64,000 nt of DNA from Syngnathus acus (GCF_901709675.1 NC_051094.1:1654501-1718500), one strand, 5' to 3'. Shown: positions 1-14,100, numbered from the stretch's first letter. Translations and numbers: made by a program. The notes: generated from the sequence alone by a model not told the origin.

Positions 1-1427
1 ACTGAGGGTTCGGGCTCACAATCTTTGTATCAAATTCATCCAAGCACTGGGCAGCAGAAGAAAGGACATTCACCAAAGTTATATAGTTGTCTGAAATGTC
101 TTGAATGGTTATGATTGAAGGATTGTAAGCCTACTCGGGCTGGTTCACAAAAACAGTCACGCAGAGAAACACAGACTGTGCGTGATGCCATGCCCCAGGC
201 CGCCCTCGCCATCCGCCCCGTCTCAAACGCTGATCTGAGAAGCGTGTGTGAGCCAGGGTTTTGTGTGTTTACGGAATCAAAGCCAAGGTGGCTTTTTCAC
301 CGCTCTTGTCGTGTTTCCATTTGATGTCCCCCCTGCAGCTGCGTAGCTGTTGCTGTCTCCATCATGATTCCATGGTGCCGTTTGGATGAATTAAAAAAAA
401 AAAAAGAAGGAAGGAATTGTGAGCCGGGCCCTTTCATAAATATGTTCCGAATACGCGTGCCCACTCATTTCTGGATTTAGTTTACGACGGTTTTTGAACA
501 TTTGCAAGCAAACCAAAGTGTTTGTCATTAGCATTTCCAAGCTATAAATCAGGGGTGTCCAAACTTTGACGCGGGGGCTACTTGCGTCCCGCTATCCATT
601 TTCCTGTGGCAAATAATGCTAAATAAATGTGCAGAAGAAATTGCTTGTGAATACTGAAAATTTTAACGCAAGTGAAAAGAAGAGGGAGAATTAAATTGAA
701 TTTTTTTTTTTTAAAGAATACGTCATATCGATAACTTGTTCATGGAGATATTAAAAAGATACAAATTCAAATTAGCAATTTAAATTAGTTATGTTTCAAA
801 CTAAGGTTATTCCCACATCTTTCCATGTTTGCGGCTTTTGGAAGGAAATGCTTGGACACCCCTGCTACAAATGAATGTATCAGACTGTAAAGAGGAAAAG
901 TTGTTTGCACCCACTTGAATTGAGACTACTTATTTTTTAACTCTGTGTACATAGCTTAGTCCTTAATAAATAAATGATGGTTGTATTTTATACCGTATGC
1001 TTGTTGATGGTTTGCCGTTGGCGCTGTAAAGTATCTGTATGCCTGCCTCATTTTCTAAGATGTCTTTTCTCGTGTGCGTCTGCCTGCAATGTTTGTGCCT
1101 GCCTGCCTGCGACATCACTGTCATGTGTTCAATCTGTGACATCATGTGACCAACTGCAGAAGCTCAGGTGGATTGGCTCACATCCTGTCGCGCCCAAATG
1201 AAATGCAACTGATGTATGTTGAAGAAAACAAAAATACGACAATAAAATAGTTTATATCTTTACGAGGCTGAAATGTCTTTCTCGGGAATTGCATCAGGCT
1301 CGAAAGCAACGTTCGATAAACTGTGCAATCTAATGAGATCCAGTAGAGGAAGTGAATGAAAAGAAAAATTCAGACAAATAAGAGCACAATAATACTGTAA
1401 AATGAAGCATTTTGTTGTAATTTTATA
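1..1427. other. 3' flank, no coding exon (possible mctp1 3' UTR)
   Basis: No coding exon recognised. Human synteny places MCTP1 here, convergent with SLF1. Plus-strand AATAAA signals at about 964-970 and 1241-1247 would suit its 3' end, but nothing in the sequence itself identifies a transcript. A hAT-type MITE occupies 550-864. Confidence 0.35.
550..864. mobile_element. hAT-type non-autonomous element (315 bp)
   Basis: Terminal inverted repeats CAGGGGTGTCCAA and its complement TTGGACACCCCTG bound an AT-rich interior with no coding capacity. Flanking octamers ctataaat (left) and ctacaaat (right) differ by one base, as expected of an 8-bp hAT target-site duplication that has mutated once. Confidence 0.75.
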
Positions 1428-1433
1428 TTTATT
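1428..1433 (-). terminator. slf1: slf1 poly(A) signal
   Basis: TTTATT on the plus strand reads AATAAA on the slf1 strand, about 240 nt beyond the stop codon. It is the best-placed canonical signal and implies a short 3' UTR of roughly 1,400-1,673. Confidence 0.5.
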
Positions 1434-1673
1434 TCTATTGAGATTCAACAAAACATCAATGCAAAAGTCACAAAAGTAGCTTGAGCACAGAATATTTTTT
1501 AAACTGAAGGTTTATGGGATACAAAACATACTCTGGGTTGATGTATACCAAATAAATAATATACATTTCTTATACATTTATAATAAATTGCGAGGCACAA
1601 GAGTATTAAATGTATGCAAAAAAAAAAGGCACCTTCTCAATCTACCAGAGCAGGATCACGTGTTGGTACGTTT

Positions 1674-2161
1674 TCACTTTTCTGCCCCTAAATGGCTTTT
1701 TACCTCAGCCAGGAGGATTTCTCCTTCAGACTGCAGAATCTCCAGCACCTGCAAGAGGACCACCGTATTCTCCCCTTTGCACGACTTGACCGCTTCGCAC
1801 ACTTTTCCCCGGTGCTTCCCTCTGGCCATCTCCAGCAGAGTGTCGGTGTCTCCCGCAAGCCTTATCGCTCGCTGGTCCTTCCAGCCTTGCGTCACTCTTT
1901 GAAAAGAGTGCGCCTCCAGGGCACGTGCCAGCGCGGGAGGCGCGCAGCCGCTCGGCCTTTTCTCTCGGTTGTAGCATACGATGAGATGTGCCAGCAAACA
2001 GGAGCCCGCCTCCAGGAGGTCGTGGTTCAACACCTTCGAGGAGTTCAGGCTAGCGTCGCCCACTTCCGCGCTGTGGATAAGCTCCGCCTTCCAATGTGGG
2101 TCGGCGACCATGTCCAACGGGGTGCGGCCTTTATCGTCCGTCTGCTGGAGGAGCTCAGAAC
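1674..2161 (-). CDS. slf1: slf1 last coding exon (ankyrin repeat 4 and C-terminus)
   Basis: Acceptor tcttccag at 2162-2163; stop tga at 1674-1676. Begins SELLQQTDDKGRTPLDMV, matching human VLLQQRNAKGELPLDYV, then a helical C-terminus ending HLGAEK. The human C-terminal region is of similar length but diverged. The exon is CpG-rich compared with its surrounding introns. Confidence 0.92.
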
Positions 2162-5100
2162 CTGGAAGAGATGATTTTCTTCCTCATTATTGCTATTTGC
2201 GATTTCATATGCAGTCTTTTAAATGGACTAGTTTCTTCACTTATCTGGAAGACACATTTGTAAAAAGGCTAAAATGCATCCGATGAATTGAATCAGACGA
2301 TTAATCGGGTGCATTTTGGGAATGTGCGACAAAACCGGAGTACCTGCACGCATGGAGAAAACAGACACAGCAATGCTGGAGCTGTGAATTCTAACCCAGA
2401 ACCTCAGAACTGAGCGGCAGACATGCTAACCACTAGACCTCTTTGCTGGATTCTGGATTGCTCGACTCTAAAACGATTCCACCAGCTGATTAGTCCATTC
2501 TCATGGAGTCCCAGCTCGCGAGTCAAGTGCGGGCCGGGCGGGCCCTTTAGTTTGCGTTTGGATTGAAGCTTTTTAGCAGCAACCTGCTCTCGAGGCCACT
2601 TGACCGCTCAGCCTCGTCGCTCGAGAGCCAACGAGCGGCTCCGTGTGTGACACACAAACAGGTGAAGAGCTGTCAAAAGCCATTTTGGGAGTCGTTGGCG
2701 ATGGACGCGGACGCATTTGCCGTGGGAAACGTACAAGGCTGCAAAAGTCACTTGCTTTGAAAGTGACACTTGAAAAACTGGACAGGGACTAATGGCGTGC
2801 GCGGTGGCTGCGGGCCGCCAAGGTCAGTGCTCATCGAGCTTTTAGGGATAGAAAAAATGCCAGCGTGCAAAATTGGAATTCATCTACATAAACCTTTTAC
2901 ATAAGTGGGCACATTTTTAAATGCACCGGTCAAACAACAGGGGTGGCTACAAGTGACATTTGTCCACTTGTTTTCAGTATGTTACCGCCAAAACAGTCCA
3001 ATAGTACAGGGGTCCCCAACCCCCAGTCCGCGGACCGGCACCAGTCTGTGGGTCACTTGGTACCGGGCCGCCAAGCCGCACAGAAAAAACAATTTTTTTA
3101 TCGACTATCAATTAATTCAGGTCAAGACGCTCGTCCCGGTGACGTGACAGATTTCCCCAGTGGTGCCCGCAAAGCTAGCAAAAATGGGTAAGAATCTCTT
3201 CTAAAAAAATGTAAAAAATGTGGCGATTCTCTCCCAATTACATCCGTCGGTGCAGCTGTGTCTCTTGACAGGTTAAAGAAGCTCGTCCCCCCAGTCGAGC
3301 CCGCAAAAATGAGCAAGAAACAGAGATGTTTGGAAAAAAGCCCAATGAGGAGACGGAAGAAGAAGAGGCTACGACTTCTAAGAAAAGGCAAGTTGCATTT
3401 AAAAGAACGTCCGACTTCAAATCTGGATTTATCGCCACAGGTGAGTGACGCGCCAAGCAAGCCCACTCTGCACAATATGTGGCGGCGGCGACAGGCTAGC
3501 TAACGAGGCAATGAAGCCTTCAAAAGCGCTTGGGCACATGGAGCCCAAGTCTCCGATTACGCCGGCTCCTTTCTGAGAAGCAAGCTCAGTGCTCCCACTA
3601 ATTCAACGGAATGGTGAGTTTTATTTTCATGTCGTTTATACTTGTTTTTATGCCAGTCGTATCATTTTATTCCCTTGTATTTATATATTTATGATAAATG
3701 TATTATTTATTTATATAAATGTATTATTTATTTATATAAAGGCCGGTCCGTGAAAATATTTCTGAAGGGTGGGGACCACTGCAATAGTACATAAAATAGC
3801 CATGTAGGAACAACTTCTTTTTTATTTTTACTTCCATTTTTACATAGCTGGGTGTTTAAATATGGCAGATGTGAATGCTTGTCCAGGCCATGTAACCAAT
3901 TTTGAATCAGAAATGGCTTCGTGTGTCACCTCACAAATTTTTGACAGTCTTGACTTTTTCGTGGGATTGTCCCCATAGTGTGAATCCAGCAACTAATCTC
4001 TCTCACTGCGGCCCATCATGAACGGCAAATCACTTGGCCGAAACGATGCTACAAATGTCTAACCGTATAAAGATGTCATTACTCACGCTAACTAGTGTCA
4101 AATGACTCCGATATTGACAGGCATCACACGCGCAGCAACACAATACTGATTACACACGCACAAAGTTCGGAGATGGCAGCTTCAGGTACTGTGGTGGGGG
4201 ATAAATACAGCACCTGGGGGATTACACCGGTGCACAGGGTAATTGCACCATCCTGTGCGTGTGTGTGTGTGTGTGAGTCATCTACAGCTATGGCTGCGAT
4301 ATTTACATGCTGCGCCAAGGCCAAGCAGCCAGATGCAATCCACTCGTACACACATGGAGTGCAAAGCCCTTTGGCCTTTAGAGGGCAGGCGAAGACAAGG
4401 AATACAAAAGCAGGAGTGGAGGAGGGGGTAAAAGTGGCGTTCAAAAAAAAAGAGAGAGGCAAAGAAGATGCGGTGCCGCCTCTTTGTGTGTCTGCTGAGG
4501 AGACGTTGCATCCGCTGCTCTTCTCCCCTCACTGCCTGCAAACAGAGGCGGGATGAGTGAGTCAAGCTCAGCCAGGGGCATGACATCACTGTCCACTGGC
4601 AGATGCTAGTTAGCATTGACGATAGAGCGTGCTACATACAGCATGCGAGAAGGAACACCTCATCTCACTGCAGGACAAAATGCCATAGCTAGCTTTAACT
4701 ACGCTTACATTTAACATGAACTAGCATCCTATTTATCAGAATACTCTTTGCTGATATATATTTCTATTTTGAAATATAAGCACCTAAATTCCACAGACAC
4801 GAGGTCATGTGGCGTGGCTTTGGGCGATTGAATAACGAAGGGAGTGGGAGACTTAGCCTTGCCCTCAATCGTGGCATCCTTTCCCTGCCAGCTCGACGAG
4901 CCTGGAGGGACCCACCCCGCCCCGCCACAAACGCACACACACAGGCCAAGGCCTCCGAGCAGACAAGCTTACAAAAGGGTGAGATCACTCGGAAAAAAAG
5001 TCTTTGTTGGCGTGCCAGTGTCAGTGTTGCCCTCTCTGGCCCAAGCTAAACCTTGCCAGTTTGGCTCAGCCTGTCTGCTGGAAACAAGGACGGCAGAACG

Positions 5101-8100
5101 AACGATGCGCCGGTGAAAACAACAACTACAGTAATTCCAGGAGGCACCCGGAAGAAGAAGGAGAACATAGACAAGTCTCGTTTTTATCAGTGTGTGTCTC
5201 CATGGCAAATTGTTCAAAAGGAGTCTTTGTGAAACAAAACAACGGTTATGTTACGTGGGCCCCTCAAGCCAAAACTTAAAGAAAGATCAAAGATGGCCGT
5301 GCAAACAAGAAGGAGTTTAGCAAAAAAGCCCACTGGAGACGTTAGAGCCCGGAGTCGAGAGGAGCCGCCGCCGCCGCCTCCTCCTCAAAAGCCGCGAGAC
5401 AAGAAGGCCATCAAGTGTGAGGGAAGCGTAGACAGTCGGGAGACCAGTTGAATGGAGAAGCCTGCAGCTCGTTTTCCAATTGAAGCTCTTCTCCTCATCG
5501 CTTCTTTTTCATGGCTTTTGCTTTTTAAGGCTGCTGCGTTCGTCCCTGCGAGGAGACCTGACCTACAACAGGCCAGACACGTCTGCTGCACAAGCGCACA
5601 CACATCCACTTCATCTGTAGCTCTAATTTTACACATAGCAGGCGCTGCTTCTTCCTCTGACCTCTTTTAATTCTCTCAACCTCGGCGTTTCGCAGGAAGC
5701 GTGTGAAAACAAAGTAAGAGAGAGGCCTCTGTTTCCCCTCCGGGACCAAATAATCCCAGTCTCATTTATTTTTGGAGGACAGAATATGTACTTCTGTGGA
5801 TGGGGGAAAGTCGCATCAAATTTTGTGTAATTGGTCAATAATGAAGATGCTGAGGTGAGTGTCATCCGAAATGAAAGTACAGTTCAATCTTTCAATTCAA
5901 ACTCAATCGATCAGTCCTTGGTTTGCTTTTCCCCAAAAAGTCAATATTGGCTTACAAAATGAATGATTATTTCGCAATGTTGACTCTTGAAAGGCAGACT
6001 TCAAGATTTTCGTATGCTTAATTAGGGACTTTTTTTTTTTTAAACTGAAAGACATTTTAGGTGTATGTTAGTAAGTCTTTAAAACATGTAATGCTGCCTG
6101 ACTTGATTTCCCATGTGAGGAATTGATATCTTTGAAAGAAAAAGTGTGGTGGAATCCAAAATCCAGGTTATAAAAGTGAACATCACCGATGCCAAATTCA
6201 TTCCCTCGCTCCCCTTTTTGCCAGTGCTAGTTGAGTCGCGGTGTTCGAGCCATTGTCCGCTTTGGCTTAGCCACTTTCAATTTGGCTTAAGAAGGGCAGC
6301 GAGCCATTTACGATCAAATCGGCTTCACCGATAACTTCAGACGCAGCATTTCATCTGCCAACAAGCTCAGCTGTGTTTGTTGGCCACAACACTCGAAAGG
6401 CTTCTTTTACTTACAGCGGCCAACTGCCGCAGTAAATCATGAACAAAATGGCCAATTCCAAACCATTGGCAGTTGATCTCAACATGATATGATTCCATTC
6501 ATTAGATGGGGGGGGGGGGGGGGGGGGGGGGGGATGCGATTTGATGAAATTCCTGTTCAGACCGCATGGGGCTTTGGGATATTTAAAGCTGCTGCAAGGA
6601 GCTTTTTGTGACCCACCTGCAGCCTCCAGAAGCATTTTGGCGATGTTCAAGTGTCCGTTGAGCAGGGCGTCCAGCAGAGGGCTGACCCCATCCACCGCGC
6701 ATTTCATGTCAGGGGCGGGCCGGTGACGCAGCAAAGCCTCCACGCACGCCGCGCTGCCGTTGCAACATGCTTCGTGCAGAGGTGTCCAGCCCACGTGGTC
6801 TAAATGGCAGAGGGGAAAAAATAAAATGGCCGCCCCCCGAGATAGATAAAAACGGTTGAATTTTTACTCCTTAACTCATATGTATTATTAATCGTAACGC
6901 TGTGTTTAGACACATGTAAAGAAAATTGGCTTGACTTCCCCTTTAAAAATACGACTTCTATGATATCTGTTTGTTGCCATGGCGCCAACTCAAAAAAGGC
7001 TTTGAGAATGATGTGTGAAATGTGTTTCCAGGGGAACACACAGGTTGAAAAGCATTTTCCACAAATTTGAACCATTTGCTATAAATGCATTAATGGCCTT
7101 GAATTGTGAAGTAAGCACTAAAGCAAAACCTATCCCTTTGTTGCGATGGGCCTCTTTTGGGCAGATGTTGGAAAATGGAGCTTACTTCTTCCATAATTCC
7201 CCCCCCTACTGAGAGCCAAGTTCAATTTTACTGTTAAGTGTGATTACATCAAAATAGCAGAAACCTTTCAAAACAGCGCAACATTTCCATAAATGGGGAT
7301 GAAAAGTAACTATGTTTGACTTACGCACACGAGAGAAAGTCATTACTAAATGTGGTAATAGAAGACAGCAGAATCTGTGAAGGCGACACACCCTTTACAT
7401 TTCAGCAAAAGGTTAACCTCAGCGATGACACGTTTGTACGTTTAATTCCGAATATTTTTGCATCCCCTACTGTGTTAATACGTCTCGGTGTGGTGCCGAG
7501 ACCGAGGTGTATGCCGGAAAGAAACTCTTACCTTTCACATTGACGTCGGTGCCAGGGCACGCCAGAATGTAAAGCACAGTTTCCACTTGGTTAGTCTTGC
7601 ACGCTCTGTGGAGGCGGGTCTCGCCTTCCATCAAGACAAACGCACCCAAAAAGACAAAAATCCCAAATTATCACATGCCCATATGACAAATTAAATGTTC
7701 CTGACCCTAAAAAAATAAATAAAACAAAACAAAATAAATAAAAAAAACACGATGCCTTACCCACTGAAGTGAAAGCTGCCAATGAGGGTGCAAATTAAGA
7801 AGCGTGATTAGGGAAAAAAAGAGGATCGCTTCCAAGGCAGAAAAAAAGAAAATAATTTCAAACAGGGCTGGACAGACTCCCACTGTGCTTTTTTTTAACG
7901 AATTTCGAGCAACAACATTATTAACGGATCGGAATGCGTGCAAATAAATAAGTTATTTATATATATATACGTACCGTAATTTTCGGACTATAAGTCGCGG
8001 TTTTTTTTCATAGTTTGGGTGGGGGTGCGACTTATACTCAGGAGCGATTTATATACATATATATGGTTTTTTTCACTTTTTTGGGCATTTTATGGCTGGT

Positions 8101-11100
8101 GCGACTTATACTCCGGTGCGACTTATAGTCCGAAAATTACGGTATATATGTGTGTGTATATATACACATACATATATATACATATAGTATGTGCCCTCTT
8201 TGCATGTATGTATGGCTGAAGTTCAAAGGGAAGTTGGAGGCCAAGCATGAGTGGTTTTGTGCTTGGCAGTTTAATATAGCGCAGCAAAGACTCGAGTAAA
8301 TGCTTTACTCGCGCTCCCCAGGACGCCACGCCTGTACAGGGGCTCCACTTCAGTGCGCACGGGGAAAAAGACAAGAAGGTTCCGGATGGGTGGGAGTTGG
8401 GGGGGGAAACAGGTGGAAAGTACATGCTTCTCAAAGAAAGACGCTTGGAAAAGTTGGATCACTTTATGCGGACGTACTGCTTGAACTCCGGACTGTATCT
8501 AAAACTCCAAACCCACAAAGCTTATATTTGCTCATTACGTAGAGCTGCAAAAAATATAGTATATTCTTGTCTATGATTTAAACAAATCAATTTCCAATGT
8601 ACTACAACTATTGCTGTAGAAGTTCGAAACTCTGGAGAAGAAAGTTGGACTCGCTCTCCCTCACCCAACTCTGTTTGGTGGGGCTAGAAGTCCAATTTTT
8701 TTTCCTCTCCGTTTACAAGACTGTTTAAATCTTTAACGGCATTCCATTTTTTTTTTCTACATGGACAAATCCAAACGTTTGTCGCTTATCAGTTCTGACA
8801 ATGATGTAGATTGTAAGACCTTTCCAAAGCCAGACGGGTTGGGGAACCCGGCCGGCCCAAACCTGCAGGCTTTTAATGAGTAAGCGAGCCAAGCAGCACT
8901 GCGAGTTCTATGGCGAGTCGTGCGCCATTACTGAGCTCTAAAACGCTGTGATTAAACACCCATTCCACTACACCGCATGTGTACACATTCCCGCAAATGC
9001 CAGGGCCAATCCACGCTCTGTTAAATCACTTTAATGGCTCCAATTTGGACACAACGCTTCTATTATTGGGGTAATTGCATACTCAGCATTTACAAGCACG
9101 GAAAGGATAAATTCGCCTGTCCTTTCTATAAATTCCCCGTTTCGCACTTTAATAGAAATGTTCAAAGGGTGTGTTGCTCTTTACATCCCACAGCCTGAAA
9201 TACTGCACTGCTGTTTCACTTGGCCAGCAATCCTTAAACCATTTTTTTTTTTTTTTATTATCAAGTGTTATTGGCCAGGTACTGTATTTAAATGAGAAAA
9301 CCGGGATGAGAAACTCTTCAACGAAGGATGGGGCGGTCCTGATGACTAGTTATGTCGGGAGACTCGGGAACTTTCTTCTCCATCAAGTTGAATGAATATT
9401 GATTTTTTTTTTTTTTTTTGCATGCCACTGAATACACTCATCAAACGATCCGGATTATCTGTGTCAAGCGTGCCGCAGCACAGCATGGAGTTTCTTGTGT
9501 GAGCGCACCTTGAATGTAATCACACGTCACTATGTACTTTTGCAAACTCAACTGATGGAGTAAAGCGTTTCATATGAAATAAAAACTGTTTTATCTGCTG
9601 CGCCAATTTCAACTCATGTTTTGCTTGCGGTACAACATTTTGCAGCTCAAATCTCTGTTGAGCATCCAGAAGCGGAGACCTTCCTGGCGCAAAAAAAAAA
9701 AAAGCCAAGCCAAGTACAAGCCAAGCAAGTTTATACATGTGGCTGTAAGCAGCTGTGAGAGAAAAGAGGCAAAAGGCGCAAAAAAAGGGGGGGGGGGGGG
9801 GGGATGAGAGGCCGAGAGGGGAGAATGCTGCGCCGATGGTTCATCAAAAATTAATGCCCGCCGCATTGGTATAGACATCACGTAGCGGAAAAACAACACA
9901 CGGCAAAAGCCTCGGTGCTCCAGCCCCGCCCCCCCCACTGCTCTCCTTCACCTCCTCCCCTCCAGCATGGGGCCTTTCTGATCAGGTGAAGCAGGGGAGA
10001 TATGAGCTCTGACACCTTGGAGAGTTCACGCCGAGTGCCACGGCTTTAATTGCAGGAAGTTCCACTGCCGCAGCCGCTGTATATCTGCGGCGCTGCCCTA
10101 ATTGCTGCATTTAATGTCCCAATAAAGGAGATGTGAGGGGAAACGGTAAACGCTAATATGCAGTATTGTTTCCTGCGTGAAACATATTCCCGCCCTTGCC
10201 ATTTATTTGCTCATCTATTAATGCAATCTTAACGTCTGAATGTCGTCGGCCCTTTTCAAACATGAGGCCCGGGGGCAAAATCCGGCCCGCGTCTATTTAC
10301 GTGGCCAATAAAAAAAAAATCACGTGGCTAGTTTCCTGCAACACTTTTGATAACATTGCAATATTGTGAACAATCGATGAACTTGGTTAATTTGTTGGCT
10401 ACATGTATTTAGGCCCTTTAAGGGAATCCATACAATGTGGCCAGCAACAACAACAAAAAGGATTAGAAGAAAAGTGAGTTTTAAAGTATTTTGTTGTTTT
10501 GTGATGCCACCCTAAAAGAGGCTAAATTGTACCGCGCACCCGTCCTTGAAATCGAGCAATGTCCATTTCCACGCGTTATGTGCTCTTCATTCAATGTAAA
10601 ATGACGACACCACTGTCTCACTTTATTGATGACCCAGTCCATTAAAAGCTGGCTTCTTGCAAATGTGTAGCTACATTGGCAACTGTGTGCGTGTGCGTGC
10701 AAGAGCTCTACCTGCTGCATTAACTTTGTCGAGGCCTCTTGGGATGTAGTCTCCGCCCGATTCATTCTCCACTGGCCCAAGAGTTCTGGACAGGGCACAA
10801 AGGACACCGTCGAATGTTTTTTTTTAATGGAAATAGACGTGAACACAGCAGGAGTAATTCAATGAGAAATTCTCCACGATTCACATTAACGAGTCGAAAA
10901 GTTTCAATGGCTGGCCGTTTCACGTCATCGAGGAACATCCATCAATTGCCATTAGCAAATGAATTCCTCGTAGCGCTGTACAAAATCTTTCACACCTTTC
11001 CTGTTGGAGACACACATGCACACAAACGCACACAAAAACACGGGCATTTTTCTTTTCCAAAGCACTTTTCCTCCTACTTAACGCCTCAAACTCAGACACA

Positions 11101-14100
11101 GAGAATTCTAGCGGAGCGAGCGCATTAAGAGGAAGAACTCATGAAAGAAAGTGAAGCCTCTTCAAAGTCCTGGCGTGCTAATAGCTGTGGGCTGTCACTA
11201 GTCCTGCGAGCAGGTACGTGGGATCTGCCCGCATGGAGTCTGACAGGCGTGCGCGTGTGTATTGCGCCCCAGCCAAATGCTATCAGTATTACAGGGAGGC
11301 GGCTTGTTCGCTGGTAATTGGCTTGTTTCAGAAGGCGGGAAGGAGCTCCCAGCAGCCAGGAGGAAAGGAAACACACGCCCTGTCACGTTGCTCGTTATTA
11401 GCGGGGACAGGGCTGAGGAGACATCGGCGCTATAGCGGGCTCGGTGTGTGCGGGGCCGCTTATGTCTTTGAGAAAGAGTCCAACAGTGAGCGAGTGTCAC
11501 CCGGACCAGTTGATGAGGAGGCTGACACGATGCGGCTTGCTGGTGTACTTTTTCCTTCGATTGGAAAGCGGCGTGCCTCCTCGATTGCGATAAGATGTGC
11601 ATTGTTGCCGCTTGATTATATTCCGACTAAATCAAATGAAGTGAATTGTCCCAGTCTGCATTTCACTATTTCGATGCATTTTTGACGTGGGTCCGATTCA
11701 CCGAGGTCAGACCCTTGAGCTCGTTTGAAGCATCTAACATGTCTCCTGAGTTTCATCCTCTGCTCTAAAGATAGTTTGAGAAGAAAATCAAATTGACGGC
11801 GTTTAGCGTCACAAGCTGCAATCACATTTGGCCTATTTATATTCTGACGTTTGCTAAATGCCTTTTGTGACAATCGCTTCAACAATAGAAAGAGGATATT
11901 TTACATAACAGGTTCCTAAAATACACCGAGTCATAGTCGCGAGTGAGATTGAGTCATGTGTCGAGATTTCGAGACAAAAGATGTGTTAATTGATTAGGAG
12001 AGTCTATGTTCTCGAAATTTGTATAGCCAAGCTTCAGCCATGAAATGGAGGAAACAAGATTTCCTTTTGGTTTCTGTTCTCCATTCATCACACACTTTGT
12101 CATTTTAATTTCCTTCTTTCTTTCAGGGTCAAATGATTGCGCGTGGCCCTGGGCACTTCTTTATCTCCAGCGCGCACATTGCCTTTGCTCGTTTGTGCGA
12201 ACGAATCAAACGCAAGCTTTGGATTGGCAGCAGAGCGGCGGCGGCGGCAAGCGATGATGTAAAGCAAAGAGGAAGGGAGGGACGGAGGGAGGTAGAACGT
12301 GGCCAAAGCATGAACTGGTAGCCTTTACGTGAACCGGCTCCCCGATGACTCCTGCCCTTCTCCGGGCCAACTACCTGCTGGTGGAACAGCAGATGTCTGC
12401 TATGGGGTATAAAGACAAAGTGTGCGCGTAATTATATTCAAGATGGCCGAGAAAGATTCAGTATGCGAGGGAGGATTACTAGAGGTGGGGATGGGGCTGA
12501 AAGCTGAGTCGGCGGTCGTACCAGAGGACCCTTGGAGAATCTTTGTGTGTGTGTGTGTGTGTAACCTCTCTTTGTAGCGCTCCTGTCAGCAAGCATGCGC
12601 AGATAAGATCAGACCCGGGCATGACCCATCACATAGCAACCCCTCACGCTCTGCCTGACCTCCATTTGCTTCTCTCGCTCTGCCCTTCCATGCATCCCTG
12701 CTCTTCCCCCCCCCCTGCAAACGCACAACTCTCTCCAGGTGTTCTTTTGTTCCATCACACTCTCGTTGCCGCCCGCTCTTTTTCATTTTCCCGTATTTAC
12801 CGTGAGCCCGCTGAAAGGCAAACCGCCGACGGGGGCAAATATTGAAAGTTGCTTTGTTAGTTTTGCATCCCACGGTGTTATGATTTGATGTCATCTTTTT
12901 TTTTTTTTGTTAAATCAGCTGGTTGACTTGTGCCCAACGGCCGTTATCTTTATTTTTTCCCCCCAATCAGAGTGTAAGTGATGCGGACAGGTAGCCTACC
13001 TGCTGTTGGTGTTCGGGCTCGTGCAGCTGTTGGTGGTGTGTGGTGTCCAGCTGTGACTCTGGGATAAACGTTCCAACGCAGGCAGGTAGGACAGCACCTG
13101 TCAAACGACATACAGGTCGTGTATATATATTTATATATCAAATAGTGTCTGGTCTATATTTCCTGTCAAAAGACTCCCAACAAATTGAATGTGAAGTGTC
13201 AAAGAAAAAACATCCAAACAAGCACATACCAATTTCTTGAGAGACAAAGCTTCACTGCCCACTGTGATTTCAGTATTGCGGCAGATATTCCTGAATATTG
13301 CGTCCACCGACGCTAGCTTAAACCTGGTTGAGGAAATACCGGCCACCATCTCAGTGAGGACGACTGTCGACAGACCTGCACGATAAAAAAAACACATCAG
13401 ATTCCCATGCCCACACAATTACGCAACAGTATGTGTATTTATTTTGATGCATTCAAAAAAATTAACTTTTAACCCAATTTTACTGTCATAAGAAATATAT
13501 GCAATAGCTTTTGCTATCATGTCTGTCTTCCCTCCTTACATTGGCTCTTGATGGCAAAGTGCTCTGCAAGGTCTTGTAGTCCACGTTCCACAAGCGCCGG
13601 GTTCAGTTTGAAATGCTTTGTGCACCAAAACTCCACCAACACTGACAGGAGGTTCAGCAGGACGGACAGTAGATTTGATTTGTGCTTCTCGTCGCGGTCC
13701 GCGTTGTCCTTCGGGGGAAATGAACCGCACCTCAGGTTGGCAAACGAGCAGTAAATGCTCACGGCCAATCTGACCCGCATTCTAAAATGTTTACCCCAGA
13801 GGCAGCCTGAACCGTGAGCTGGACCAGTTTTTTTACAGCATGTGACAATAGACGCGAGCGTTCCCACACGGTCCAGAAGGTTTGGTACATCAAAGAACCG
13901 GATGAACCGGAGACCTGGCAGACTCGCGGTTCTCGAAGCTGCCTAAAACCAAAAAGACAAGTGTGAGTGAACTTTGATTCTATTTTTTCCAGACAAAACA
14001 AGATCTAAATTGGAAGGACTTTGAATGCATTTAAGTAAGACAAGACGCCTTGTAGACAGATTTGATGTAGTAGACGACGGGTTCTGTACCCCGTGGTGAT

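Larger units (their letters stand above)
2162..6616 (-). other. slf1: slf1 last intron
   Basis: Holds the hAT element at 3007-3781, the repeat fragment at 2342-2440, a GT microsatellite near 4256-4276 and a 26-nt G tract at 6508-6533. No additional coding exon was recognised. Confidence 0.7.
7625..12999 (-). other. slf1: slf1 intron region with unplaced exon(s)
   Basis: Between exons 14 and 12. Splice phases demand at least one exon here; only the 26-nt candidate at 9952-9977 fits. Contents include the MITE at 7972-8144, a 17-nt G tract (9787-9803), a fragment resembling a hAT end near 10259-10310 and a GT microsatellite at 12544-12562. Confidence 0.6.

Noticed and set aside
1692-2174. 160-codon plus-strand ORF
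   Set aside because: Shadow of the slf1 last exon on the opposite strand; the slf1 ankyrin reading is supported by homology.
10481-10846. Minus-strand open frame with a PELLGQW segment and a good donor, considered as the missing slf1 exon
   Set aside because: The donor would leave phase 0, which does not fit the phase-1 entry of the first ankyrin exon; the alternative frame contains a stop.
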